A stretch of DNA of 64,000 bases, from the NCBI GenBank assembly GCA_963813555.1, contig CAWEZX010000007.1, forward strand, positions 310,001 to 374,000, given 5' to 3'. Position numbers and translations under genes: made by a program. Positions 44,674 through 53,750 of the stretch are shown here, piece by piece (the stretch's first letter is position 1; each line of letters begins with the position of its first letter). This stretch comes from Roseiarcus sp963813555. GTDB taxonomy: Bacteria > Pseudomonadota > Alphaproteobacteria > Rhizobiales > Beijerinckiaceae. The notes under the pieces are model-generated. The model was not told where the DNA came from. It searched no databases and saw nothing but the letters and a program-made list of their open reading frames with translations.

Positions 44674-45427
44674 ATGCCCAAGTCGCCGCCCCCGCCAAGA
44701 GCCGACAAGGCAGCCGGAACACCCAAGGCGCCGCCTCCGCCGAGAACCGACAAGCCAGCAGTGAAAGCCCCAGTTGGCTTTCTGGGGACGTTTGCGCATC
44801 GGCCGCGTCTCCTGGCGGGAGCGGTCCTCATGGTCGCGGCATACGTCCCATTGCAGCTTGGAGTTCGACATCCGCGAAGCGACGCGCCTCTTGATCGCCT
44901 GGAATGTCGGAGCTTGGGCGTTCCTCATCATGATTCTGCACATGGTGATGGACCCGAGGCGGGAGGCGCGCGTGTTCTCGAGGCCTGAGGACGAGAACCA
45001 GTGGGTGCTGGTAGTCCTCGGGATTGTCGCCTCTCTCGCCGCGATGGCGGCGATTGTGTGGGAGCTCGGTCCGGTCAAGGCCATGGCCGGTTGGGAGAAG
45101 ACCGGCCATTTGGCGCTGGTCGGCGCGACGGTGCTTAGCGCCTGGACATTCCTGCAGGTCATGTTTGCGCTGCACTACGCGGGCGTCTATTTCCAGCGCC
45201 ACAAGGGCGGAGTTCACGGCGGGCTCGAGTTTCCCGACTGCCCTCAGCCGGATTGGATGGAGTTCTCCTATCAGGCTTTCGTCATCGGCTGCACGTTCGC
45301 CTCCTCCGATGTCAACGTGACTTCAAAGCGGATGCGACGGATTGTCGTGATTCAGGGCGTCGCCTGCTTCTTCTTTAATGCGATCATTCTCGCGCTTACG
45401 ATCAACGTCGCCGCGAACCTCTTCTAG
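44674..45427 (+). CDS. DUF1345 membrane protein, one frameshift
   Basis: An inner-membrane protein of unknown function. It begins at 44674 with MPKSPPPPRADKAAGTPKAP, a Pro-rich cytoplasmic tail that contains two copies of a 15-residue unit (PKSPPPPRADKAAGT and PKAPPPPRTDKPAVK). It then has a first helix (RLLAGAVLMVAAYVPLQLG). Near 44866 one base is lost, and the family sequence resumes as FDIREATRLLIAWNVGAWAF, followed by helices at VLVVLGIVASLAAMAAIVWE, FLQVMFALHYAGVYFQRHKG and the C-terminal VIQGVACFFFNAIILALTIN. DUF1345 proteins typically have five such helices. The next gene, hisS, starts 29 bases downstream. Confidence 0.8.
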
Positions 45428-45456
45428 CCGGCGCTTTTGCCGGATATAGAGCGGCG

Positions 45457-47061
45457 ATGACCGACACCGCCGACGTTTCCCCCCGCGCCCGCGCCACGCT
45501 GCCGCGCGGATTCACCGATCGCGACGCCAGCGATCTCGCCGCCGCCGAAGCCATGATGGCCAAAATTCGGGAAGTGTACGCGCTTTACGGGTTCGAGGCG
45601 GTCGAGACGCCGTTCATCGAATATACCGATGCGCTCGGCAAGTTCCTGCCCGACCAGGATCGGCCCAACGAGGGCGTGTTCTCTTTCAGGGACGACGACG
45701 AGCAATGGCTGTCGCTGCGCTATGACTTGACGGCCCCGCTCGCGCGCTATGTCGCCGAGAATTACGACCGGCTGCCGAAGCCCTACCGCTCCTATCGCGC
45801 CGGCTGGGTGTTCCGCAACGAGAAGCCGGGTCCCGGGCGCTTCCGCCAGTTCATGCAGTTCGACGCCGACACGGTCGGCTCGGCGTCGCCGGCGGCCGAC
45901 GCCGAAATCTGCATGATGGCCGCCGATTGCCTTGAAGCGCTGGGGATTGCGCGCGGCGACTACGTGATCAAGGTCAACAACCGCAAGGTCCTTGACGGCG
46001 TGATGGAGGCGATCGGGCTTGGGGGCGAGGCCAATGCGGGGCGGCGGCTCACGGTCATGCGCGCGATCGACAAGCTCGACCGGCTTGGCGTCGAAGGCGT
46101 GCGCGCGCTGCTTGGGGCCGGGCGGAAGGACGAGAGCGGCGATTTCACCAAGGGCGCGGGGCTTGAGGTGGGGAAGGCCGATGCGCTTCTCGATTTCCTT
46201 CAGCCGAAGTTTCCAATTGACCATCTAGTGCTCCGGAACGGCCGACGAGTTCACGAACGAAGCGACGAAGCCGATAAGATCGATGACACCGAGATCCTTA
46301 ATATCGAGGGAAGCAACGCGTCGACGATCAGTTCGCTTCGCGGTCTGTTCGATGCCCTGAAGTATCATGAAGGCCTCGATGAACTTAGCCAGCTCGCTGA
46401 GCTCACGGAAAACGCGAGCTTCCCTCGGTCGGTAATCTGTATCGACCCCTCCGTTGTGCGCGGGCTCGAATATTACACCGGCCCCGTTTTCGAGGCGGAG
46501 CTGACTTTCCCAGTTACCGACGAGGCGGGTCGCAAGGTCCGCTTCGGCTCGGTCGGCGGCGGCGGGCGCTATGACGAACTCGTCGCCCGTTTCCGCGCGG
46601 AGCCGGTTCCCGCGACCGGCTTTTCGATCGGCGTCTCGCGGCTGCTGGCGGCGTTGCGTGCGATCAAGAGCCCGATCGTCGCCGCCTCGGAAGCGCCGGG
46701 GCCGGTCGTCGTGCTCGCTCTCGACCGCGACGCGGCCTCGATGGCGAATTATCAGCGGCTGGTCGCGAGCTTACGCCAAGCAGGCATAGCAGCTGAACTT
46801 TATCTGGGCTCGGGCGGGATGAACGCGCAGCTGAAATATGCGGACCGGCGCCGGAGCCGCGTCGCCGTCATCCAGGGAACGAATGAGCGCAATGCGCCCG
46901 GTGGGCCCCAGGTCTCAATTCGCGACCTCAAGCTCGGCGCCGAACTCGCCAAGACGACCAAGGACCGCGCCGACTACCTGGAGCTTCGCCAACGCGCCCA
47001 GTTTCCCGCACCCGAGGCAGAGCTGGTCGAGCGGGTGCGCGAGGTTCTGGCGAGGCGTTAG
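45457..47061 (+). CDS. hisS: Histidyl-tRNA synthetase
   Basis: A class II synthetase that charges tRNA-His. The length is 534 residues. Motif 1 lies near GFEAVETPFIEYTDAL. Motif 2 is VFRNEKPGPGRFRQFMQFD. The histidine-specific HisA block is VVRGLEYYTGPVFEAE, and motif 3 is FSIGVSRLLAALRA. A C-terminal anticodon-binding domain runs from about residue 420 (VVVLALDRDAASMANYQRLV). The divergent sequence between motifs 2 and 3 (DKIDDTEILNIEGSNASTIS) fits the alphaproteobacterial type of HisRS, which reads an unusual tRNA-His lacking the extra G. It is intact. It is the last chromosomal gene before the IS-rich region. Confidence 0.95.
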   Translation: MTDTADVSPRARATLPRGFTDRDASDLAAAEAMMAKIREVYALYGFEAVETPFIEYTDALGKFLPDQDRPNEGVFSFRDDDEQWLSLRYDLTAPLARYVAENYDRLPKPYRSYRAGWVFRNEKPGPGRFRQFMQFDADTVGSASPAADAEICMMAADCLEALGIARGDYVIKVNNRKVLDGVMEAIGLGGEANAGRRLTVMRAIDKLDRLGVEGVRALLGAGRKDESGDFTKGAGLEVGKADALLDFLQPKFPIDHLVLRNGRRVHERSDEADKIDDTEILNIEGSNASTISSLRGLFDALKYHEGLDELSQLAELTENASFPRSVICIDPSVVRGLEYYTGPVFEAELTFPVTDEAGRKVRFGSVGGGGRYDELVARFRAEPVPATGFSIGVSRLLAALRAIKSPIVAASEAPGPVVVLALDRDAASMANYQRLVASLRQAGIAAELYLGSGGMNAQLKYADRRRSRVAVIQGTNERNAPGGPQVSIRDLKLGAELAKTTKDRADYLELRQRAQFPAPEAELVERVREVLARR

Positions 47062-47323
47062 TGCGCGTCAGTGCGCTTTGCCTTTGGATGGAGCCGGTTC
47101 GCCTGCCTTCCCGGCGGCGGACCAGACGCTCGTCCGGTCAATTTGGGCTTTCTTGGCCCTCCGTGAAGTTTCTTGAGTGGCCCTGATTTTCTGGCGCCTC
47201 CCGCGCTTTGGAAGTGTTTGCATTTGCTAGAATTGGCGGTTCGGGCGCCGGTTATCTTGCAAATTGCGTGATGCGTTTAGGCGTGATTCCCTCGCCTTTG
47301 TCAGCGGGCGGGGGGGCGATTCG

Positions 47324-48708
47324 ATGCGGCCGAAGGCGCGACGGGAGAGCGGGCGGAACGATCTCTTTCGGGCGCGGCTCGATCAGATCATCGACATGGG
47401 TCATGCGCTTGCGAAGCTCGGCCAGGTCATCGACTGGCGGTTTCTCGAGGAGCGGTTCGGCGCGGTTTACACCGACAGGGCAGGCCAGCCGCCGCTGCCC
47501 ACCCGGCTGATGGCGGGGCTCGCGATCCTCAAGCCCATGCGCAATCTCTCGGACGAGGACTTGTGCGCCCGCTGGGTCGAGAACCCTTATTACCAGTTGT
47601 TCTGCGGCGAGGAGTTCTTCCAGCACCAGCCGACGTTCGACCGCTCGTCGCTGACGCGCTGGCGCCAGCGGATGGGCGAGGAGAAGCTGGTGGCGCTGAT
47701 CCAGGAGAGCTGTCGGCGGCGACGCGCACCGGTGCGGCCAAGCCCTTGGACTTCTCCAAGGTCATTGTCGACACCACCGTGCAGCCGAAGGCGGTGGCGT
47801 TTCCGACCGACGCGAGACTGACGCACCGGGCGCGCGGGCGCCTTGTGAGGCTGGCGAAGAAGGCGGGCGTTGAGCTCACGTCAATCGTACGAGCGGGTGG
47901 GAAAAAGAGCGCTGATCGCCCATCAGCGCTACGCCCACGCGAAACAGTTCAAGCGCGCCAAGCGGGCGCTGAAGACGATCCGCACCTATCTCGGCCGGGT
48001 CGTTCGCGACATCGGCCGCAAGATCAAGGGCGAAGGCGAACTGGAGAGCGTCTTCGCCCATCCGCTCATGCTGGCGCGCCGGGTGCGCGAGCAGCGCCAG
48101 CATCAGCGCGGGCGGAAGGTCTATTCTCTGCACGCGCCCGAGGTCGAATGCATCGGCAAAGGGCAAGGCCCATCGCCCCTACGAGTTCGGGGTCAAGGTC
48201 TCGATCGCCACCACGCTGCATCGCTCGAAGGGCGGTCAGTTCATCGCCCACGTGAAGGCGCTGCCGGGCAATCCTGGAGCCTGCCCTCGGGCTTGACCCG
48301 AGGGACGGCCACACATTGGCGACCGTCGTCCCGGAAATCGAAGCGCAGATCGGCGCGAGCCTGACCCGCATCGTCGCCGACCGCGGCTATCGCGGCCACA
48401 ACGCCCCGCCCGACATGCGCTTCAAGGTCTATACCTCAGGCCAGAGGCGCGGCGTCACCGATGCCATCAAGCGCGAATTGCGCCGACGCTCGGCGGTCGA
48501 ACCCGTCATCGGCTACGCCAAGACCGACCACCGCATGGACCGCAACCATCTCGCCGGAACCGACGGCGACGCCGCCAACACCGTGCTCGCCGCCGCCGGC
48601 TACAACTTCAGACGCCTCATCGAATGGCTGAGGCTCTTGTTGCGCCTCTTCCTGGCCGCCCTCGCAGCCGAACCCGACGATCGGATCTCTACCCTCGCCA
48701 GCGCATGA
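47324..48708 (+). pseudogene. IS5-family transposase, multiply frameshifted
   Basis: A transposase of about 450 residues starting MRPKARRESGRNDLFRARLD, then IDWRFLEERFGAVY, ARWVENPYYQLFCGEEFFQH and FDRSSLTRWRQRMGEEK. Breaks occur near 47720, 47880 and 48160. The reading continues VIVDTTVQPKAVAFPTDARL, HQRYAHAKQFKRAKRALKTI, VYSLHAPEVECIGKG, and the end VEPVIGYAKTDHRMDRNHLA. Near 48275 about 26 foreign bases carrying a perfect hairpin (48284-48304) replace two normal codons. It is dead as a transposase even if the single-base breaks are errors. The preceding 262 bases after hisS hold no gene. Confidence 0.88.
48284..48304. repeat. Palindromic repeat inserted in the transposase
   Basis: CCCTCGGG-CTTGA-CCCGAGGG is a perfect eight-base hairpin. 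It sits where the transposase family has an uninterrupted Asn-Pro-(Tyr-Asp)-Gly-His-Thr-Leu segment, so it arrived by insertion. The CTTGACCC loop with its flanks resembles short REP-like repeats scattered in alphaproteobacterial genomes. Confidence 0.6.
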
Positions 48709-48803
48709 GCGCGTTCTTCACGGGCGACGTCTCCAAGTCGCCGAAACCCAGCCATGCGCCCACGAGCCGCCGGGCGCGGCACCGGGAACAAAGGGAAGAA
48801 AAT

Positions 48804-49410
48804 TGGGGCTGTCCCAGATCGGGTTGGCTAGGCCTTGCGTTTGGCCCAGCGTTTGAGGGGTCGCAATTGCTGGCTGGGTGTTTCGTAGTTGAAGCGAAAT
48901 TCGGTCTCGTTGAGAGAGAGGGGAAAGTAGGCTTTCGGAATGCCGTTGTATCGGCTGAGCGTGCGCTTGGCCTGGCTCCCAGAAGTTCTCGATTATAGCT
49001 GATGTGATTGTGGCGAGCGAGAACGTAGGCGTCTGAGTGGTCGATCCTGTGGGTGATGGAACTCGGAGACGTCGAGGACGTCATAGGCGGGATAGTTGTC
49101 GGTATAGACGATCGAATCAGGAACACGACCTTCTGCTGGAGGATCGGAAGGAGCGTGCCCTTGCGGACATCGGGATCATCACGGTGGTGACCTTGCCGCC
49201 GCGCTTGAGGATGCCGAAGACAGGGACCTTGCCAGCGGCGTCGCGCCCGCATTTGCCTTTGCGAACGCCGCCAAAATAGCTTCTCATCAACCTCGGCAAG
49301 CCCTTCGACCGGCAGGCTATCCTCCAATCGCCTGGCGATGATCTGACGGAGCCGATGAAAGAAATAGGCGGCCGTCTTGCGGTTGACGCGGGCCAAGCTT
49401 CGCGCGGGCA
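48804..49410 (-). mobile_element. IS1595-family remnant, 5' part missing
   Basis: A minus-strand transposase fragment in several frames: VNRKTAAYFFHRLRQIIARR, VEGLAEVDE (catalytic Asp/Glu region), GKVPVFGILKRGGKVTTVMI, and the C-terminal EFRFNYETPSQQLRPLKRWA followed by KRKA and TAG at 48828. GGGGCTGTCCCAGATC at 48805-48820 resembles an IS1595 terminal repeat. The N-terminal zinc-ribbon part is absent: at about 49400 the sequence changes into the C-terminal end of an IS630-type transposase. Confidence 0.75.
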
Positions 49411-50540
49411 TCGTGTGCAGTGAATCGCCAGTCGGCCTTTGCGTGATGTTTGTTGCGATGGTCCTGCCAGGCGGCGACCTCTCTGAGGAGGGTCGGCTTG
49501 TCTGGAATGCGCCGGCTCAGACATTGGCTCGACGGAACGCCGAGTTCGGATTCGGCCATAGCGAGCCAGCTTCCATGTTTAGGGGTGTAACGCCATTCGA
49601 ACCGTTTGGCGAGGCGGCGCGCTTCGGGCCGGGGAAGGCTGGGTAGAGCGAGGCCGCCGTATGCGTGCTCAGATTGTCCCGGACCAGCCTGATTTGTTCG
49701 GCGTCGGGAAAATGCACTCGGATAGTTCCTTGAGAACCTGGGCGTAATCAGCGGCGGCGTGGCGGTCGGTCGCCTTGACCCGGCGCCAGCCCTCCAGCGG
49801 CGCGAACATCATGCGGAGATTGGCCGCCCCGTTGCGCTCGTATTGGTGATCGCGCCGGGCGGATTGTCCGGGCTTGGCGGGGACCGGCGCGCGCGTCTCG
49901 ACGATCAGCGGCTTGGACGTTTCATCCACACCCACGAGAGGGCGATCGGGGTCGCGCGGCTTCTGATCGGTTTCCAGCCCGTCCTCCATCGCGGCGACAA
50001 AGCCAGCGTCGGCGTCCGGCGCGATCACCCCTTGCCGGTTGCGGTGAGGTTGGAGAGCGTTTTCTTGAGCGTCCTTCCAATCGTGTTGTCGCTGGCCTTC
50101 TCGACGATGTTCAATTCGACGGCCTTCGCCTCGAGCAAACGCAAACTCCAACCGGCGAACCCCTCGGGAGCCGGCGAGCCGGTCAGGGCGATCAATTTCG
50201 CCTCCGCCACGCCGTCGAAAATCCGCGCGCGGGCGGAGTTCGGATTGTGTTTGCGGCTCAGCGTCGCCTCGAACCCTTCCTCGACCAGCCGACGCCGAGT
50301 GCGGCCGATGGTGTTTATGCTGGCGTCCAGCGCCCCCGAGATCGCCCTGTCGCTCCAACCTTCGCCCGCCTCCGACACGTCAGCCTTCAAGAGGATGCGC
50401 GCCTTCCTCAGTAACTGCGCCGGGGGCTTGCCTGCGCAAGTCATTGCCTCCAGCCGCTCGCGCTCCTCGGCGCTCAACCGCGCCACATACTTCTTGACCG
50501 CAATCTCCTTCCCCGCCACGAATCGCCTCCACCGCGGCAT
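49394..50540 (-). pseudogene. IS630-family transposase remnant
   Basis: The N-terminal helix-turn-helix part reads from 50540 (VKKYVARLSAEERERLEAMT, ILLKADVSEAGEGWSDRAIS, ARIFDGVAEAKLIALTG) to about 50030. The DDE part follows in another frame (VIAPDADAGFVAAMEDGLET, VGVDETSKPLIVETRAPVPA, MMFAPLEGWRRVKATDR). It then shifts again to FPDAEQIRLVRDNLSTHTAA and MAESELGVPSSQCLSRRIPD, ending at FTAHDARAKL near 49394, where it is cut by the IS1595 fragment. Catalytic residues are recognisable, but the gene is broken and truncated. Confidence 0.85.
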
Positions 50541-50593
50541 CGCCGCGATAGAGATTCAGAAAAACACCACAGATCCAATGACGCCGATGACTA

Positions 50594-52899
50594 AGCAGAT
50601 TCCGTTTGGCTAACCAACGGATAGGTTTTTTGCGGTTGGCTGCCTGCGCCGATTCGCAAGGTGTATGACATGGCGGGAAAGTCTCCGATTATGGCGAGCG
50701 ATGAACAACGCGCCGGCCTCTTGGCTGTTGCCGGTTCGCGCGATCGCGGCGAGGCGGACCGCGCCCGCGCCGTGCTTTTGACGCTGGCTGGTTGGACCAG
50801 CCCCAAGATCGCGGAGGCGTTTGGCGTGCGCGAAGATACGGTTCGGCTGTGGCGCAGCGACTTCACCGCCGGCGGTGTGGCAGCGCTGAAGACCAGCATC
50901 GCGCCGGGCCCGCCTCCAGTGAAGAGTGAAGCCGCCATGCGCGTCGCCACCCCGCTGCTGGAAGAACCTGTGGCCGACCGGCGCAACTGGACGATCCCCC
51001 GCCTTCGCGCCGAGATCGAAGCGCGCGAGGGCGTGCGCATCAGCCGTTCGCAACTGTCCAAGGCCTTGCGAAAAAAAAGTTCCGCTGGCGGCGGCCCCGG
51101 CACACGCTGAAGGGACGTCATACGATTTCCTGGTGATCACCTCGGGTTGGCGATTTTGGGCCACCAGTGGAAGCCGGCTTGGCTTTTGATTTTTTGTCGC
51201 TCCGCAGCGAGGGCGGCGCAACGTGCGGAGATGACCTCGTCGAGCGTTTCGAGGTCGGGAATGTGCTTGTTGACGATCGGCTCGTCGACCAGCGTCCAGA
51301 GCGTTTCGGCCGGCTGCACTTCGGGGGTATAGGCGGGTTGGAAGACGAGACGAACCCCTTCCGGTACGACAAGGCCGGCTTCACCGTGCCAGCCGGCGTT
51401 GTCGAGCACGAGCACGATGATCCGATCGCGCCCTGCGCCGGCTTCCTCGGCGAACAAGCGCAGCAGCGCCTCGAAGAAAGGCTTCGATACGCCGTTCGAG
51501 ACGTACCAGAAGACTTCACCGGTGGCGGGTGAGACGAAGGCCGTCACATAAAGCCATTCGAACCGATGGTGGCCGTGCGAGATCGGCCGTTTGCCCACAG
51601 GCGCCCAGACTTGCCGCGTCACCGGCTTCAGGCCGATCCGGTGTTCGTCGGTCGCGAAAGTCTCGATCGGCGTGTCGGGATGGCGCGCCGCTTCCTCGGC
51701 GACAATGTCGGCCACTTTTTTTTGAAGTCGTCCTGCTCCTCGAGCGTCGCCGCCTTGGGGTTGCGCGGCCGCGGCTTTTGGATCGACCAATCGATCGCCC
51801 TCAGCGCCTCCCAGCCACGCTGCGCGGCGAGCGACGCCAGGCCCAACTCGCCCGCCATCCATTGCGCAACCTTGGCGCTCGTCCAAACCCCGCCGTCCGG
51901 CGGAGGATCGGCAAGACGAGCGCCAAGCCGATCCAACACCTCGGGCCTCAGAACAGTCGCCACCGCGCCGTTGCCGCGCCGGAGATCGCCCAGCGCCGAA
52001 GGCCCGCGCGCGTTGTAGCGCTCCAGAAGCTGCTCGATCCAGCGGCTCCCAAACGAGGTCATCGCCGACACTTCCCCGATCGTATGGCCCTTCGCCAACA
52101 GCCAGATCGTCTGGAAATGCCGCGAAGACATCGCGTCCCCGCTGGCTTCGTAACGCTCCTCCAATGCCGCAACGCTCAGATGACCGGCCACATGCGCCAT
52201 GCTCGCCCCCAGCAAATCATGGCTTTCCTATCTACCAGCGGGAAATCCAACTGAGAATCCTTCCCCGCCGAGTCAATCACCCGGAACTCGTATCAGACGG
52301 AAAGCGAGGTGGAACGGGTGGGGCTGCGCCTGCAACTGCGCAAACAGCAGGCCGAAGCCGGCGACATCGTTCTTCTCTACGGCGATGAGAGCGAGGCGCT
52401 GACCCATCCCTATCTCGCCCGCGCCTGGGCGAAGTCGGGGGCGGACTTGCGTGTGCCGGCGCCGGGGCAGGCCAAGAAGGTCGCGATGCTGGGGTCGCTC
52501 GATCCCCTCACGCGCCAACTCATCGTCCATACCAGCCCGACCAAGCGCAGCGGCGATTTCATCGCCCATCTGGAGCAACTCGACCGTCTCTTTGGACCGC
52601 AGCCCGGGCGACAGGCCAAGCCGGTCGTGCTGGTCGAGGACAATGGTCCGATCCACACCAGCAAACGCTCGCTCGCCGCCCTGGCCGCCCGCGCGCACTG
52701 GCTCACCGTCGAATGGCTGCCGAAATACACCCCCGAACTCAACGACATCGAGCCGGTCTGGCGCGATCTTAAAGCCCATCACCTCGCCCACCAGACCTTC
52801 ACCGACGCCGACGCGCTCGACCAGGCCATCCATCACGCCGTCATTGATCTCAACCGCGAGCGCATCCCCAATCCGTTGGCCAAGCCACGAATCTCTGCT
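50594..52899 (+). mobile_element. IS630-family element copy A, interrupted by a nested IS
   Basis: The ends are AGCAGATTCCG (50594) and CGAATCTCTGCT (to 52899), flanked by TA on both sides (50592-50593 and 52900-52901), the IS630/Tc1 target duplication. The first ORF runs 50661-51110 (ASDEQRAGLLAVAGSRDRGE, an HTH region FGVREDTVRLWRSDF) and ends at an A8 run (51071-51078). The DDE part (LYGDESEALTHPYLARAWAK, VLVEDNGPIHTSKRSLAAL, YTPELNDIEPVWRDLK) is at 52309-52902. Between them another IS (51121-52292) has inserted. Removing that IS and one 3-base duplicate leaves 1131 bp, exactly the length of copy B. Confidence 0.9.
51121..52292 (-). mobile_element. Nested IS630-like element with two-frame transposase
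   Basis: 1172 bp, ending in imperfect inverted repeats: TACGATTTCCTGGTGATC on the left, and TACGAGTTCCGGGTGATT as the complement of the right. TCA occurs on both sides (51118-51120 and 52293-52295). The transposase reads leftward from 52215 or 52200 (MAHVAGHLSVAALEERYEAS, LLAKGHTIGEVSAMTSFGSR, LERYNARGPSALGDLRRGNG) to EEQDDFKKK. At the canonical slippery heptamer A_AAA_AAG inside an A8 run (51716-51723) it shifts by -1 to VADIVAEEAARHPDTPIETF, then FATDEHRIGLKP, VLVLDNAGWHGEAGLVV and PEVQPAETLW, which carry the DDE residues, ending at 51137. It looks complete. Confidence 0.85.
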
Positions 52900-52901
52900 T
52901 A

Positions 52902-53748
52902 GGTGGTGTGGACACTAGGGATTCCCTTTTAGGAGCAAATCAGATTCAAGGCTGCTTTTTGGAGGCAGTCTTGGGTGTGATGGACCGGTTGGTTTTGAGC
53001 GACGCGGCGTGGGAGCGGATGGCGCCGCTGATCATTGGTCGACCTGAGCAGAAAGGTTCGACTGGGCGCGACAATCGGATGTTCGTGGAAGGTGTGCTGT
53101 GGATCGTGCGTACGGGCTCTCCCTGGCGCGATCTTCCGGAGGCTTTTGGCGATTGGAACAGCGTGTTCCGACGCTTCAGTCGATGGAGCATCAAGGGGGT
53201 TTGGCGGCGGATCTTCGAGGCGATGTCCAAAGATCCAGACTTTGAATATCTGATCGTCAACTCCACCATCGTGCGGGCGCATCAGCACGCCGCCGGGGCG
53301 AAAAAAGGGGGTCTGAAGATCAAGCGCTCGGCCGCTCGCGCGGCGGCCTGAGCACGAAGATCCATATGGCGGTTCGCGGCCTGGGATGTCCGGTGCGGTT
53401 CACGCTGACCGCAGGTCAGAAGGGCGATGCGCCGCAAGCCGCCGCGTTGATCGAGGGATTGCCTGCCGAGGTCGTCATGGCCGATACGGCCTATGACGCC
53501 GATCCCTTGCGCCAAGCCATCGCCGCCAAAGGGGCGACCGCCGTCATCCCCAACAACCCGTCGCGGGCGCGCAAACATCCGCTCGACAAGCACCTCTACG
53601 CCCAGCGTCATCTGGTGGAGTGCTGTTTCTCAAAACTCAAGCATTTCCGCCGTGTCGCAACCCGCTTCGAAAAGACCGCACGCAATTACCGCGCAGTCCT
53701 AACTCTCGCCGCTATCATCCTATGGATGCGATAAGTGTCCACACCACC
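52902..53748 (+). mobile_element. IS5-family (IS427-like) element
   Basis: 847 bp with perfect 15-base terminal inverted repeats GGTGGTGTGGACACT and its complement, flanked by TA at 52900-52901 and 53749-53750. The transposase starts at 52980 (MDRLVLSDAAWERMAPLIIG, GVLWIVRTGSPWRDLPEAFG) and runs to GAKK at an A6G5 run (53301-53311). A -1 shift there continues EDQALGRSRGGLSTKIHMAV, then VVMADTAYDADPLRQAIAA and HLVECCFSKLKHFRRVATRF, ending at 53734. Both ends and both halves are present, so it could be active. Two-frame transposases joined by frameshifting are usual in the IS427 group. Confidence 0.88.
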
Positions 53749-53750
53749 TA

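Noticed and set aside
45457..47061. hisS as a frameshifted or chimeric gene because of the atypical segment between motifs 2 and 3
   Set aside because: The frame is open throughout, all three class II motifs are in order, and the divergence fits the alphaproteobacterial type.
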